A stretch of 64,000 nt of DNA from Prosthecobacter fusiformis (GCF_004364345.1 NZ_SOCA01000001.1:992001-1056000), one strand, 5' to 3'. Positions 16,863-28,000 are shown, counted from the first letter of the stretch. The notes: generated by a model from the letters alone, not told the origin. Numbers and translations: made by a program.

Positions 16863-18170
16863 ATGATTTCTCTTATCCTCGATTTTGTATCCCGCTGGCG
16901 TTGGGTATTGGGCCTATACATGGTCTTCGTCGGCTTTTTCGCCTTTACCTCGCGGACACTCATCAGCATTGCCCCCATGACCTTTTTTCTTTTGTTCATG
17001 GATGCTCAGCGGGGCGTTTTTTATACCCTCCGCCCGCAGCCTGTTTCCAGGCGGGATCAAGATCGCGCGTGGTGGTTTACCGGTGTGTGGCTGCTCACTA
17101 TGCTCAGCGCACCCGTCATGGCAGCAGGGCTCTGGTGGCGGCAGCATGAGTATCCTGCGTCCCTACACCCTGGGGAGTCTCCGTGGTTTGCTCTGACGAC
17201 TGTCTTGTACCTGGGGCTGGGATCGTCTGCGCTGCTCGCATTGCTCATTCTAATGCTGCCCCGCCAAGCTCCAGAAACCAAGGGCCAATGGCTCATCGTT
17301 CTGCCAGTCTCTGCTGTGGGCGGAATGCTCATGATGGGTACCCTGGCACTGCCACAGATGCTGCCAAAGACCCTCCCTGAAATGGGCACCTGGCACTGGA
17401 TCGCCGCTGGGCTGCTGCCTTTATTACTCTGGCTCTCTTATGTAGCTGCGCCCAAGATTACCCGACTGAGCATGAAGCCAGCCCGGCCCGCGCCCTTATC
17501 GCAGATACCTGTCTTGCCACCTGATATAAACAGGCGTGGATACTCAGGATGGAGCTTCCTCCTCCTGTCCATGCACAAGCACATGCTGGCCATCATAGTA
17601 TTCATGAGCCTGGCCATGTGGCTGTCTTCCTGGTGGATACGTGGCCCTCTTTCTGACGAGGAGTCACGCCGGATCTGCATCAATCTCGTCGTTTATATGA
17701 TCTTATTCTCATCCTTCATACCCGACTGGTTCAGCCTGCGAATGCTGCGTACGGCCCCTCTCTCCAGCCGGACACTGGCCCTGATGCTGCTGAGCGTTCC
17801 CTGTGTGCAGGGCCTGCTGGCCGCGTTACAAATGGGCCTAGCCATGGGATGGCGGACCTCATTCTTCGAAGTCCTGGTCGATAGCCTGTCCATCGGTCTT
17901 TTTACGGCCGGTTCCGGAGCCCTGATGCTGACCATTTCCTGCCATGCCAATACGTTCTGGCGGTTTGCCTCCATGATTTTTCCACTCTCCCTGATGATAT
18001 TCGAGGTCTTCCAAAACGGCAGCCTGCTGCCTTGGCTGCCCGGCATCGGCTTCATTCTATTGCTCCTTTCCTGGCTCCTTTTAAAGCGTGGTATCTGGCG
18101 TTCCTCCGCGTTTTACCGGCCGCGATTCGGCCTCGGCACAAATGCCGGGCAACCTGTAGGCGCAAGTTGA
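16863..18170 (+). CDS. ABC-2-type transporter membrane protein
   Basis: A 435-residue polytopic membrane protein with about 10-12 hydrophobic helices (for example WVLGLYMVFVGFFAFTS, LIVLPVSAVGGMLMMGTLAL, IGFILLLLSWLLL). It has no ATP-binding motif. Its position directly after the GntR regulator and ABC ATPase makes it the likely permease partner. Sequence motifs of a named permease family were not recognised, so the role is inferred from operon structure. Confidence 0.75.
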   Translation: MISLILDFVSRWRWVLGLYMVFVGFFAFTSRTLISIAPMTFFLLFMDAQRGVFYTLRPQPVSRRDQDRAWWFTGVWLLTMLSAPVMAAGLWWRQHEYPASLHPGESPWFALTTVLYLGLGSSALLALLILMLPRQAPETKGQWLIVLPVSAVGGMLMMGTLALPQMLPKTLPEMGTWHWIAAGLLPLLLWLSYVAAPKITRLSMKPARPAPLSQIPVLPPDINRRGYSGWSFLLLSMHKHMLAIIVFMSLAMWLSSWWIRGPLSDEESRRICINLVVYMILFSSFIPDWFSLRMLRTAPLSSRTLALMLLSVPCVQGLLAALQMGLAMGWRTSFFEVLVDSLSIGLFTAGSGALMLTISCHANTFWRFASMIFPLSLMIFEVFQNGSLLPWLPGIGFILLLLSWLLLKRGIWRSSAFYRPRFGLGTNAGQPVGAS

Positions 18171-18200
18171 GCTTGGCGTGCGAATAGGTCATATTAACAC

Positions 18201-18719
18201 ATGACACCCTGCTTGTCTCTCATCGCGGTTATCTCGGCGGATGGTTTTATTTCAGCAGGTGAAGGCGTCCCCTGGAGCCTGCCGAAAGACCGCGACCACT
18301 TCCGTGCCTACACCCAGGGAAAATGGCTTTTGTTAGGCCGGAAGACGTATGAAGAAATGCTCGGCTGGTTCTCGGATCATCATCCCCTGGTGCTCAGCCG
18401 CGATGCCAAGTTCCTGCCTTTCCTGGGTGAGCGTGTCACCGGCATCCAGGAGGCTCTGCAACGTGCGGGTGAGGCTCATCAGCCTGAGCTGGTCGTCTGT
18501 GGCGGGGCAGGTGGATACGAAGCCGCCATGCCTCTGGCTGAGCGCCTCATCATTACCCATGTGGATCACCTGCTCGGCGGCGGAGTTCCCTTTCCCCATT
18601 TCAGCCAGCAGGATTGGGAGCCCATCTCCAGGGTGGCTCATGTGCGGGATGATTTTCATGAGCATGGCTTTGCCATCGTGACCTATCAGCGTGTGCACAA
18701 ATATCAGGACGCTGCCTGA
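18201..18719 (+). CDS. Dihydrofolate reductase-family protein
   Basis: A 172-residue protein with the DHFR fold pattern: LIAVISADGFIS, VPWSLPKDRDHFRAYT (the W-x-L-P-x-D-x-x-x-F signature), LLLGRKTYEEM and ELVVCGGAGGYEAAMPLAERLIITHVD. The GxGxP-like WSLP segment and conserved Asp/Phe favour a true DHFR-like active site over the RibD reductase branch, but the middle loop is short. It could act in folate metabolism or as a general pterin/flavin reductase; no thyA neighbour is present. Confidence 0.75.
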   Translation: MTPCLSLIAVISADGFISAGEGVPWSLPKDRDHFRAYTQGKWLLLGRKTYEEMLGWFSDHHPLVLSRDAKFLPFLGERVTGIQEALQRAGEAHQPELVVCGGAGGYEAAMPLAERLIITHVDHLLGGGVPFPHFSQQDWEPISRVAHVRDDFHEHGFAIVTYQRVHKYQDAA

Positions 18720-18768
18720 CAAGCTGCCTGTTGCGCCGATGCCGGGCCGGACGATCTTACCCCCACGC

Positions 18769-19470
18769 ATGATCCGCCTCTGCACGGCATTTCTCTTCTG
18801 GACCTGCCTTGGCTTCTGGGCCACGGCCAGTGCTCAAGATATGCCTGCAGCCCCGGCCAACGGGCTGCGTGATGACACGCGCGCATTGAATGAAAAAATC
18901 CAGGCTGAACTGGCCCAGGACATCGCCACCTGCCGGGAGGCGATCCATGCGGATGTGTGGTTCAACGCCAGCACGTATGTGACTGCGGGGCAGAGCCTGG
19001 GCCTTCGAGCGCGGAGCCTCCGCCAGCACTGGAGCCCTGGAAAGGATGCCGTCCTGATGACCTATGACCGCGCCAGTGATTCCCATGCACTGTCTTTCTC
19101 GCCAGGTTTATGGCAGCGCTATCCTTCGGCCGAGATCATCTCCATCATTCAGCGCAGCTTAGTCACCATGGCGGATAAAACGCAGCCGCTGGAAACCCGA
19201 CTCACCCTGAGCCTGCGACAAGTGCTACGAAAGCTTCAAGCTCTGGAAAAGCAGAGGCACCAGTCTGCCATCACACTCTCCCGTCATCACCTCCGGCTGG
19301 CACAGTCCTTTGCCATCGGCCTGGGTGCAGGGGCACTTTTGCTATTGCTCGTGGGCGTGGTCATCCGTCGGCGGGATACGCAGGCAGCCTGGCAGTCATT
19401 CTTTCCGAAAGTCCAGGTCGGCATCCGTTACGGTGCACCCCACGGGGGTGGGGTGATCGTGGAAAAATGA
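18769..19470 (+). CDS. Exported, C-terminally anchored protein, possibly TPM-domain-like
   Basis: A 233-residue protein with a signal peptide (IRLCTAFLFWTCLGFWATASAQ), an extracytoplasmic domain of about 140 residues, a transmembrane helix (FAIGLGAGALLLLLVGVVI) and a short basic tail. The domain contains LNEKIQAELAQDIATCREAI followed by AVLMTYDRASDSHALSFSPGL and a helical segment, which resembles the TPM (YgcG) domain layout but lacks a decisive motif. The start at 18769 avoids overlap with the DHFR-like gene; 18739 is an alternative. Confidence 0.55.
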   Translation: MIRLCTAFLFWTCLGFWATASAQDMPAAPANGLRDDTRALNEKIQAELAQDIATCREAIHADVWFNASTYVTAGQSLGLRARSLRQHWSPGKDAVLMTYDRASDSHALSFSPGLWQRYPSAEIISIIQRSLVTMADKTQPLETRLTLSLRQVLRKLQALEKQRHQSAITLSRHHLRLAQSFAIGLGAGALLLLLVGVVIRRRDTQAAWQSFFPKVQVGIRYGAPHGGGVIVEK

Positions 19471-19519
19471 CGTTCAGGAGGGATCAGCACCGGGCTACGA
19501 ACCACCCCGGCAAGGGAGA

Positions 19520-19825
19520 TCAATACTCGTCCTCTTCAGGTGTCTCCGGCCCGCCTTGCACAGGGATCGGGATCCCCTGCTTTTCCATCACGGCTTCTAC
19601 CGTTTTGATATGCTTCAGCGGCAGCTTTTTGCGCTGATATTTGCGGAACAGCAGATCGTGGAGTTTCAGCCACGTTTCAGCGGTCGGTTGCATCGGCGTC
19701 CATTCCTCGCCATCGGGATGCGCCAGGCGGAAAAGCCATTCGCGCGAGTTCCAGTGGGCACGGATGTATTGCTTCTGCCCGTCTTCCAGGCGTTCATGCC
19801 ATTCGTGGATTTGGTTTTTGGTCAT
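19520..19825 (-). CDS. Small acidic protein, unknown
   Basis: A 101-residue soluble protein rich in Trp, Glu and Lys (WHERLEDGQKQYIRAHWNSR, RKYQRKKLPLKHIKTVEAVM) with an acidic C-terminus TPEEDEY. No known family was recognised. It lies divergently, 33 bases from the CPBP protease gene. The clean start (MTKNQIHEWHE) and length make it look like a real gene rather than a chance frame. Confidence 0.65.
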   Translation of the reverse strand: MTKNQIHEWHERLEDGQKQYIRAHWNSREWLFRLAHPDGEEWTPMQPTAETWLKLHDLLFRKYQRKKLPLKHIKTVEAVMEKQGIPIPVQGGPETPEEDEY

Positions 19826-19858
19826 TGAGAGTGCTCAGGATGCGCTAGTATCGCCACC

Positions 19859-20827
19859 ATGCAAGCTGCCAACACCAGCCCCTCCCCCGCCCTGCCTAAA
19901 CTAATGCTGTATCTCGCTGCCGTCATGCTCGGCGGGGCAATGCTAGCCACGCCCCTTTTTCACCTGGGAAAATGGGGACATGAATGGCTGGGGACGACTT
20001 CTCTAGGCGGCACAGGTATTGGCACCTGGCTAATGAAGGAAATCGAGCGAGCCCACTTCACCCGCTATTTCAACCGCGCCGTCCTGCTCTGCGCCATCGT
20101 CTTTATCTGGCCGTTTCTGCGCTGGGTGCAGCTTGACCGCCGACTCCTGCCTGCGTGGCGGCCTATCCTCACGGGCCTGAAACACTGGGCGCTGGGCTTT
20201 GTCCTGGCCGCCGGGCTGCTGCTGCTCATGGGTTTTGCCTTTCTCAAAATGGGGGCCTACCAACTGAGACCGGAGCCCAACTGGACCAAGCTGGGCGAGC
20301 CCATCACCGCCGCCCTCGGCGCCGGGATCATTGAGGAATTTTTCTTTCGCGGCCTGCTCCTGGGCCTGCTCCTGCGCACCATGTATGTGGCGGGCGCACT
20401 TTTTTCCGGCACCTTCGTCTTTGCCCTCGTCCATTTTCTGAAACCGCCCGCCGGCTTCACGATCCCCGATGCAGAAGTAGTCTGGAGCAGCGGATTCCAC
20501 ATTCTGGGGCAGATCGCTGCCGGCTTTGGTGATGTGGAGTTTCTCCTGGCCGAATTCGCTACCCTGTTCGTGGTCGGCTGGGTGTTGGCCCTGGTGCGGA
20601 TGAAAACTGGGGCGCTCTGGGCGGGCATCGGCCTCCATGGCGGCTGGATCTTCGGCCTGAAATACTTCAGCTCCCTGACTAGCTACCACGACGGCTGGCT
20701 ACCCTGGATCGGCAACAATTTGAAAATCGGCCTCGTACCCTTCATCGTAGTCCTCTTCACCGGTTGGGTAACATTGCGCCTTCTGCCCACAAATCGTTTG
20801 CAGCCGCCGCCACCAGACGGAAGATAG
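19859..20827 (+). CDS. CPBP-family intramembrane metalloprotease
   Basis: A 322-residue polytopic membrane protein of the CPBP (Abi/CAAX protease-like) family. The motif EEFFFRG (EExxxR) lies in GAGIIEEFFFRGLLLGLLL, followed by a His in FVFALVHFL and a second His in WAGIGLHGGWIFG, the usual metal-binding set. About eight hydrophobic helices are seen. Family members cleave prenylated or membrane peptides, or serve in bacteriocin immunity; the substrate here is unknown. Its stop lies 25 bases before a tRNA-Leu gene. Confidence 0.85.
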   Translation: MQAANTSPSPALPKLMLYLAAVMLGGAMLATPLFHLGKWGHEWLGTTSLGGTGIGTWLMKEIERAHFTRYFNRAVLLCAIVFIWPFLRWVQLDRRLLPAWRPILTGLKHWALGFVLAAGLLLLMGFAFLKMGAYQLRPEPNWTKLGEPITAALGAGIIEEFFFRGLLLGLLLRTMYVAGALFSGTFVFALVHFLKPPAGFTIPDAEVVWSSGFHILGQIAAGFGDVEFLLAEFATLFVVGWVLALVRMKTGALWAGIGLHGGWIFGLKYFSSLTSYHDGWLPWIGNNLKIGLVPFIVVLFTGWVTLRLLPTNRLQPPPPDGR

Positions 20828-20852
20828 ACACTCACAGCAAAAGCTCTCCCTT

Positions 20853-20937
20853 GCCGGAGTGGCGGAATTGGTAGACGCGCCAGACTTAGGATCTGGTTGG
20901 GTAACTAGTGCAGGTTCGAGTCCTGTCTCCGGCACCA
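20853..20937 (+). tRNA. tRNA-Leu (anticodon UAG)
   Basis: The acceptor stem GCCGGAG pairs fully with CTCCGGC, and the 3' CCA is encoded (20935-20937). The anticodon stem CCAGA/TCTGG (20880-20884, 20892-20896) encloses loop CTTAGGA with anticodon TAG at 20887-20889. The T loop contains GGTTCGAGTCC. The long variable arm between the anticodon and T stems makes it class II, as expected for leucine. Confidence 0.97.
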
Positions 20938-21048
20938 CGCAAAGACGTGGTTTGACATGTAGCAATTCTCCTAGTGAGCCCCTTCTTTCGGCTGGCGCTG
21001 CATCCAGGATCGGGGCAAGATTCGATTCGTTTTCACGATACCGACACC

Positions 21049-24000
21049 ATGTCCATCGCTCCGTCTCAGCCCTCTCCGTGTGCACCTGCCAGGCATGATG
21101 ATGCTGAAACGCTGGCGTTCCTGAACCGGCTGACCCAGGCGGTGCTGGGGCTGTCCTCGCCGGAGCAGATCATTGTGACGGTGGAACGGATGCTGGGGGA
21201 GCATCTGGAGGTGTCCCGGGTGCTGGTGGCAGAGGCCTCGGCGGATGGGGAGACGGTGCTGGTGCCGCAGACCTGGGAGGCGGAAGGGATGCTGCCGCTG
21301 AAGGCGACGACGCATCGGCTGGCGGACTATGGGGACCGCCTGTTGCCGGACTATCGGGCGGGCCGTCCGCACGTGCGCCGCGATGCCTGCCGGGAGTATT
21401 CAGCGGGGCCGGAACTGGAGGCGCTGAAGGCGATCGGCGCGGTAGCGGCAATCGATGTGCCAGTGCTGATTGATGGGATCTTTTACATGCTTTTTGTCGT
21501 CCACCAAGCCACGCCGCGTGACTGGACGGAGGGGGAAATTTCGCTGGTTCGCCAGGTAGCGGATCGCACGGCAGCGGAGGTGCAGCGGGCACGGGCACTG
21601 CGGGAGGTCCAGGCCAGCGAGCTGCGATTCCGACAAATGGCGGATTCGATGCCCCAGATCGTCTGGACGGCAAAGCCGGATGGGATAATCGATTACTCCA
21701 ATCGCAAGTGGCATGAGTATACTGGCCTGCCAGAACATGATCTGGCCAGCCTGAGCCATGAGGCTGTGGTGCATGAAGAGGATCGCGCCCGCATGCGCGC
21801 GGCCTGGGAACAGGCGGTGAGTGCGGGGAGCAGCTATGAGCAGGAGGTGCGCCTAAGATACGGTGGGGACGGCAGCTACCGCTGGTTCATCAATCGTGGT
21901 CTGCCGGTGCGTGACACAGGCGGCAGGGTGACGGGATGGTACGGCACCCTCACGGATATTCATGATCAAAGAATGGCGGCGGAGGCGGGCTGGCGCAATG
22001 AGCAGCGGCTGGTGGCCGCGCTGGACGTGGCGGACATGGGCACCTTTGACTGGGATGTACGAACGGACGCCGTGACAATGGACGCTCGCAGCCGGGAACT
22101 GTTTGGATTCGATGATGATCAGTCCATCACAGCCCAGGCACTTTTTGGGCGTATCGTCCCCTCCATGGTTAGCGAGGTACAGAGTGCGGCCGAAATCTCG
22201 CTGCGGGAGCTATCGCGCATGGAGATCGAGTATGACATCCGGCACCCTGCTGGGGAGGTGCGCACGGTGGTGAGCATCAGCAACGTGGCGGTGGGCACGG
22301 ACGGGCAGCCGGAGCGTTTGTATGGCGTCCTGGGCGATGGGACTAACCGAAAGCGGGCGGAGATGGAGCGGGAACGATTTTTGCGCACCATTGAGGTGGA
22401 GAAGGCCAACCTGGCAGCGGTGGTGGAAAAGGCACCCGCTTTCATTTGTGTGCTACGCGGCCCGGAGCATGTCTTTGAGCTGGCCAATGAGGACTACTAC
22501 CGCCTGGCCGGTCGGCGGGATATCATCGGCCGAACGGTGCGAGCAGTCTTCCCGGAGGTGGAAGGCCAGGGTTTCTTTGAAATGCTGGACCAGGTGTACC
22601 AGACAGGCGAGTCTGTCAGCGGAACAGAGGTGCCTCTTTTACTGGGGCCTGAAGAACGCGGACCTGCGAGGCTGCGGTTTGTGAGTTTTGTCTATCAAGC
22701 TCTCCGAGATCCTGACGGGAATGTCAGCGGCATCTTTGTCCATGGTGTGGACATGACGGATGCAGTGCAGGTGCGTCAAGCCCTGGTGACCAGTGAGCGG
22801 CGGCGGAAAGCTGCGCTGGATGCCGCAGGGGTGGGCGCTTTTAACATCGATATCACCAGGCAGGATCTGGAGGCGGACGAGCGCTTCCGCGCCATCTTTG
22901 GGGTGAAGGCGGACAACTTGAGCTACGCGGATGCCTTTGCCATCATTCATGCGGATGACCGGGAAATGGTGCGGGACAAGGTGGCTGCTGCCACGGATGC
23001 CAAAGACCCCCAGCCCTATGCGGTGGAATATCGGGTGGTGCATCCAGACGGATCCATCCACTGGGTGGCGGCTCGTGGAAAGTCCGCATTCGAAGGCGTG
23101 GGCGATGACCAGCAAATGGCCAGCTTCAACGGCACAGTGACCGATATTACTGCCCAAAAGCATGCCGAGGATGAGCTGGAGTTTCAACGGCACCAACTGG
23201 AGCTCATTTTCCGCGAATCCCCCGCTGCTATGGCGCTGTGGCGTGGAGATGAGCTTATTTTTGAGCGGGTAAATCCAGAATACCAGTCCTTGTTTGGCAA
23301 TGACCGGCAACTGGTGGGCAAGGCCCTTCTAGAAGCCGTGCCAGAGCTGGAAGGACAGGGGTTTGACGAGGCGATCCGCAAGGTGCTGCACACTGGCGTG
23401 CCCTTCACCGGCACGGAGGTGTTGGCGCGGTTTGCCAGCGAGGACGGTGGCCCGCCCATTGACCGCTATTTTGACTTCACCTACCTCCAGGTGCGTGACC
23501 CAGATGGATGTCCTTATGGTGTATATGATCATGCGGTGGACGTGACAGGCCGGGTGCTGGCACGGCGGGATTTGGAAAAAAGCCAGGCGCTGCTACAGCA
23601 GGCTTTGTCCGAGCGGCAGTCCCTGCTGGATGCAGAACGCGCCGCACGCATGGAGGCGGAGCAGGCCAGCCGCATGAAGGATGAGTTCCTGGCCACCCTG
23701 TCCCACGAGCTGCGCACGCCGCTAAATGCCATCGTGGGGTGGACGGAGTTGCTACACATGACTTCGAATCCCTCGGAGGATCTGTTGGAAGGCCTGGAGG
23801 TGATCTCACGCAATGCTAAGGCACAGACCCAGATCATCGAAGACATCCTGGACATGAGCCGGATTGTGAATGGCAAGCTGCGCCTCAGCATCCAGCCTAT
23901 CCATCTTTCCATGATCGTCACTGCCGCCGTAGAAACTCTGCAGCCCGCAGCCAATGGCAAAGGCGTGCAACTCCAGGTAGAGGCGGGCCAGCTCGGGGGC

Positions 24001-24828
24001 CGCTTTCATGGCGATCCGAATCGGCTACAACAGGTCCTTTGGAATCTGATCTCCAATGCCCTGAAGTTCACTCCTAAAGGAGGCCGGGTCCAGGTGTCGC
24101 TGCGGCAAGACTCAGGCCAAATGGAGATCAGCGTCACCGATTCGGGAGAAGGCATCGCGCCGGAATTTTTGCCGCATATTTTTGACCGCTTCCGGCAGGC
24201 TGATTCCAGCACGACACGCATCCATGGCGGCCTGGGGCTGGGCCTTTCCATTGTAAAACAGATCGTGGAGATGCATGGTGGCACAGTCAGCGCGGACAGT
24301 CCTGGCAAAGGCCAGGGTGCGACCTTCACCGTATGTCTGCCTCTGGGATCCTTACCTGCTGATGCTGAGTCAAGCGCTCCTACCGCCTCCCCGAATTCAC
24401 ACATTGCAGCTCCCGCGGCCGCCTTCGCCACCGGGGACCATCCGCTGGGAGGTCTCTCCGTGGTGGCGGTGGATGACGAGCCTGATGCCGTGGCCTTCCT
24501 CCAGCGGCTGCTGACCGCCAATGGTGCCCGCGTGCGAATCGCCCATTCCGCCGCCGAAGCCCTGGCCTTGATCCTGGAAGAGCCGCCTGACCTGCTGCTG
24601 AGCGATATCGGCATGCCCGTTGAAGATGGCTATTCCCTCATCCGCAAAGTGCGCGCCCTCCCGCCCGCTGAGGGTGGGGGACTCCCCGCCATCGCCCTGA
24701 CCGCCTATGCCCGCACAGTGGACCGCGTGAAGGCCCTGGAAGCCGGCTTTCAAATGCATCTTTCCAAACCCGTAGAGCCTGCAGAACTCATTGCCTCCAT
24801 TGTCGCACTTGCCCGGTTACGCCAATAG
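21049..24828 (+). CDS. Hybrid sensor histidine kinase (GAF, multiple PAS, HisKA, HATPase, REC)
   Basis: A 1259-residue cytoplasmic hybrid kinase without membrane helices. Order of domains: GAF (about 25-180), then about five PAS domains (starting near 190, 320, 455, 580 and 715), a coiled coil, HisKA with phospho-acceptor His886 in LSHELRTPLNAIVGW, HATPase_c with the N box (LQQVLWNLISNALKFTPKGG) and G boxes (DSGEGIAPE, GGLGLGLSIV), and a C-terminal receiver with phospho-acceptor Asp1186 (LLLSDIGMPVEDGYS), TAYAR and the conserved Lys in HLSKPVEP. The upstream ATG at 20974 would overlap the short spacer after the tRNA and adds a less natural N-terminus. No cognate regulator gene is adjacent. 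Confidence 0.93.
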   Translation: MSIAPSQPSPCAPARHDDAETLAFLNRLTQAVLGLSSPEQIIVTVERMLGEHLEVSRVLVAEASADGETVLVPQTWEAEGMLPLKATTHRLADYGDRLLPDYRAGRPHVRRDACREYSAGPELEALKAIGAVAAIDVPVLIDGIFYMLFVVHQATPRDWTEGEISLVRQVADRTAAEVQRARALREVQASELRFRQMADSMPQIVWTAKPDGIIDYSNRKWHEYTGLPEHDLASLSHEAVVHEEDRARMRAAWEQAVSAGSSYEQEVRLRYGGDGSYRWFINRGLPVRDTGGRVTGWYGTLTDIHDQRMAAEAGWRNEQRLVAALDVADMGTFDWDVRTDAVTMDARSRELFGFDDDQSITAQALFGRIVPSMVSEVQSAAEISLRELSRMEIEYDIRHPAGEVRTVVSISNVAVGTDGQPERLYGVLGDGTNRKRAEMERERFLRTIEVEKANLAAVVEKAPAFICVLRGPEHVFELANEDYYRLAGRRDIIGRTVRAVFPEVEGQGFFEMLDQVYQTGESVSGTEVPLLLGPEERGPARLRFVSFVYQALRDPDGNVSGIFVHGVDMTDAVQVRQALVTSERRRKAALDAAGVGAFNIDITRQDLEADERFRAIFGVKADNLSYADAFAIIHADDREMVRDKVAAATDAKDPQPYAVEYRVVHPDGSIHWVAARGKSAFEGVGDDQQMASFNGTVTDITAQKHAEDELEFQRHQLELIFRESPAAMALWRGDELIFERVNPEYQSLFGNDRQLVGKALLEAVPELEGQGFDEAIRKVLHTGVPFTGTEVLARFASEDGGPPIDRYFDFTYLQVRDPDGCPYGVYDHAVDVTGRVLARRDLEKSQALLQQALSERQSLLDAERAARMEAEQASRMKDEFLATLSHELRTPLNAIVGWTELLHMTSNPSEDLLEGLEVISRNAKAQTQIIEDILDMSRIVNGKLRLSIQPIHLSMIVTAAVETLQPAANGKGVQLQVEAGQLGGRFHGDPNRLQQVLWNLISNALKFTPKGGRVQVSLRQDSGQMEISVTDSGEGIAPEFLPHIFDRFRQADSSTTRIHGGLGLGLSIVKQIVEMHGGTVSADSPGKGQGATFTVCLPLGSLPADAESSAPTASPNSHIAAPAAAFATGDHPLGGLSVVAVDDEPDAVAFLQRLLTANGARVRIAHSAAEALALILEEPPDLLLSDIGMPVEDGYSLIRKVRALPPAEGGGLPAIALTAYARTVDRVKALEAGFQMHLSKPVEPAELIASIVALARLRQ

Positions 24829-25070
24829 AGGAAGGCTCTGTTCTGGGGCATTATTTTTGAGAAAATGGAGGGGTTGTTATGAACACCTGAGACCCGCTAT
24901 CACGGGTGCCTGAGCATACAAAATGCAGCCAGTTGCAGGCCAGTCTTAAATTCCCACTAGACAAGGGTGAATTAGAGGCTACTTAATTCATACATATCCA
25001 GTGTGATATGATTGACGCCGATCCGACCACGGAAGGCGGAGATTCCAACGAACTCCCCCGCAAGCCCGTC

Positions 25071-28000
25071 ATGAACCTGTCCATCATTTCTTTTCCTGGC
25101 CCACCACGTCGCGGTATCGCGCTGGTGACAGTTATTTCCATTGTCGCCCTGATGACAGTGCTGCTTGTGGCCATGCTTTCGGTTTCACAGACGGAGCTGA
25201 AATCTGCCAATGTCAGTTCTGATGGGCAGCAGGCCCGTCGCCTGTCGGATGTGGCGGTCAACATTGTTATTTCCCAGCTCCGCAAGGCGACGACGCAAAA
25301 CACTGCTTCTAGCGGCTGGGAGGCCTGGGCCTCACAACCGGGTCTAGTCCGCCGTTTCGCCACCAATGGCCAAACGCAGGCTGCCTACAAGCTCTACTCC
25401 AGCCCGCTTCTCGTCCTGCGTGAAGCAGGCCAAATCGAAAGCCAGCTTTTAACGGATTCGGCACCAGCAGACTGGCAGCAGAACCCATTCCGGTTCGTGG
25501 ATCTCAACAAACCTGCGGTTCGCACCACACCTCAGGGCCAACCTTTACTGCTGTTTCCCATCCTGGATCCACGGGCTCAATCTGAAACTGGTTCCAGCAC
25601 TGGGGGATTTTCCTACCAGGATCAAACCGCGGCTGGTGTACATACAACGGGAGGGGATGCACAACGTGTGCCGATGCCGGTGGAATGGATGTACATTCTG
25701 AAAGACGGCGCGCTCGGCACGCTGAACGCCGCTAACGAATTCGTCGGCAGTGCCCCGGCTACCTCTGCTAATCCCATCGTTGGTCGCATCGCGTTTTGGA
25801 CAGATGATGAATCCTCCAAGGTCAATATTAACACCGCATCTGAGCCCACCCCCTGGGCCATGCCCACTTTTTTTTATGAGCAGGACGCTGCCTATGCACG
25901 TTACCAGCCAGTGGGCGGAGAATTTCAGCGTTATCCTGGCCACCCGGCCACCACCGCGCTCAGTCCCATCCTCTTTCCCGGACAGTCACTTTCCACGGCG
26001 CAAAAGGAAGCCATCTACGGTCTCGTGCCCAAGGTCGGCCCAGGTGGCAGTCGCGCAGGCACCAAGGCATACAACGATCCAGAGATTGCCGCCGTGGATC
26101 TAGCCAGCTTCCGCAGTGAACGTCTTTACGCCAGCCTGGACGAGTTGCTGCTGAATGAGAACCGCCAGCCTAACCAATTAAATGGAACAGCACTTGAGCC
26201 GGAGGCCATCCAGCGCGCAGGCTTTTTCCTCACTGCCCAAAGCCGCGCGCCGGAAGCCAATCCCTTCGGCCTGCCCAAGATCGCCATCTGGCCTGTCAGC
26301 TATCGTGGCTCCGCATACCGCACCTCCTTTGACCAGCTCATTGCCCATTGCTCCACCCTCCGCAATGCGGGTGGCTCACGCAGCTATGTCTTCCAACGCG
26401 GCTGGGCGGACTCCACCAGCCAGGACATCGACCTCACCCAGAATAAAGACCTGCTAACCTACCTGCAAGAGCTCCTGGACAAGCCTGTACCAGGTTTTTC
26501 CTCATCCGCAGGACAGACGTTTAACAGCAAGTATGACAAAGACCTTCCTCAGATCCTGGTCGAAATTTTTGATTACATCCGCAGTGTGAACCTACACGAT
26601 GGCAGCCTCATCACCGAGGAGGACCGCATCGATGGCACTGGCAGCACAGACAACCAGCTTTTGGGATACGCCGCAGGCAGCGTACGTCCAGCCGTCTTCA
26701 AGACCTTCACGGATCCACGTTTTTTTGCTGCCGCAACGGAAGAAAGCGACCCTGATGCCGTGGACGGACAGGTGGAAAAGATGGGCCTGCCAGGACATGG
26801 CCAGGTCACGCCTTCTCGCTGGACAGTGAATGGTGATGTGGTCCAGGGATTTGGCCGCTTTCCTACCATTAGTGAAGCAGGCCTGCATTTCATCTGCGCT
26901 GCCGACAACACGGATGACCCTGACAATCCTTTTCTGGAAGCAGACCCGGCGATCGGCAAACCAGGCGGTGGCAGCGCCGCCAAAGGCCAACTGGATAACA
27001 CCCAGCCCGTCGGGCAAAATCGCTGGTATTCTAACTTCCCACCGCGGCCCAAACCCAACCCCGCAAAGGATGAAAAAGCCAAACCCGCCCTTTACCCTTT
27101 GACCGGCGGCTTCCCGTATGGACCCGACAAAACTCATCCCGGATATCAGCGTGAAAACTGGAACCACCAACTCCAGGCCAATACCCCGCTAAGACCTGGT
27201 TTCCGCCGGATCCAGGCGCGCCTTCTGTTGGAGTTTTTTATTCCAACGGCTGGTTATACCATCCTCGAGCCGGACATCACCGTGAAGGTCAAGGGACTGC
27301 ACAAGTTCGCTGTCAATGGTCAGCGCTTATTTCCCAATGACGAGGAATTGTTATACACAGGTCGTCGTGCTACCCACCCCGGAGCACAGATGCATGGAGG
27401 CTATGGCACGGGGCTGAAGGGATTGCTGCGTGCCCGTGAAGTGCCAGCGCGTGATCCTATGCCTGCGGATGTGAACTGGGGAGATGCGGAATGGGAGGTA
27501 AAGCCATCGGCCAGTTCAGACAGTGCCCGCAGTGTCATAAACTACGACCTCATCAGCGATTATGTGGACATCAACGTGGGGCGTGATGGCAGCTTGCCCA
27601 TGCAACTCAGTGAAACAGGTGGAGGCCAGAGCATCCCGCTGACTATGGAAATTTACTCGGGCCATCTGGGCCGCATCGCTACCAAGGATGAATCTCCTCC
27701 AGAGCTGGTCCAGACCCTGCATCCCGAGTTCCCTGCCGCCGCAATGAAGGCCCCAACACTGGTCCGCACCGCAGCCAGACCCGTGGTCAATGCCAAAGGG
27801 AAAACCGTGGACGCTGGACGTGAGCCACCAGCTTGGTGGACTTTCCATACTCGCGGTGCGCTTGGTTTCGCCGGACGTGATTCGCTAGTAGGCAGGGATC
27901 AGTTGGGCCCTCAAGCTGATGTGACTCTCCGTGGCCGACTCTTCCGGCACAACCTTGCCCCACAGGTGGAAAATCAACACACCATGGGTGCGTTCTTTTT

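Noticed and set aside
19290-19320. TGGCAC...TTGCC resembling a sigma-54 promoter
   Set aside because: The GG to GC spacing is 11 rather than 10 and it lies inside a coding region.
19859-20827. CPBP protease as part of an exosortase/CPBP sorting fusion
   Set aside because: The protein has no exosortase motifs and no sorting-signal gene lies next to it.
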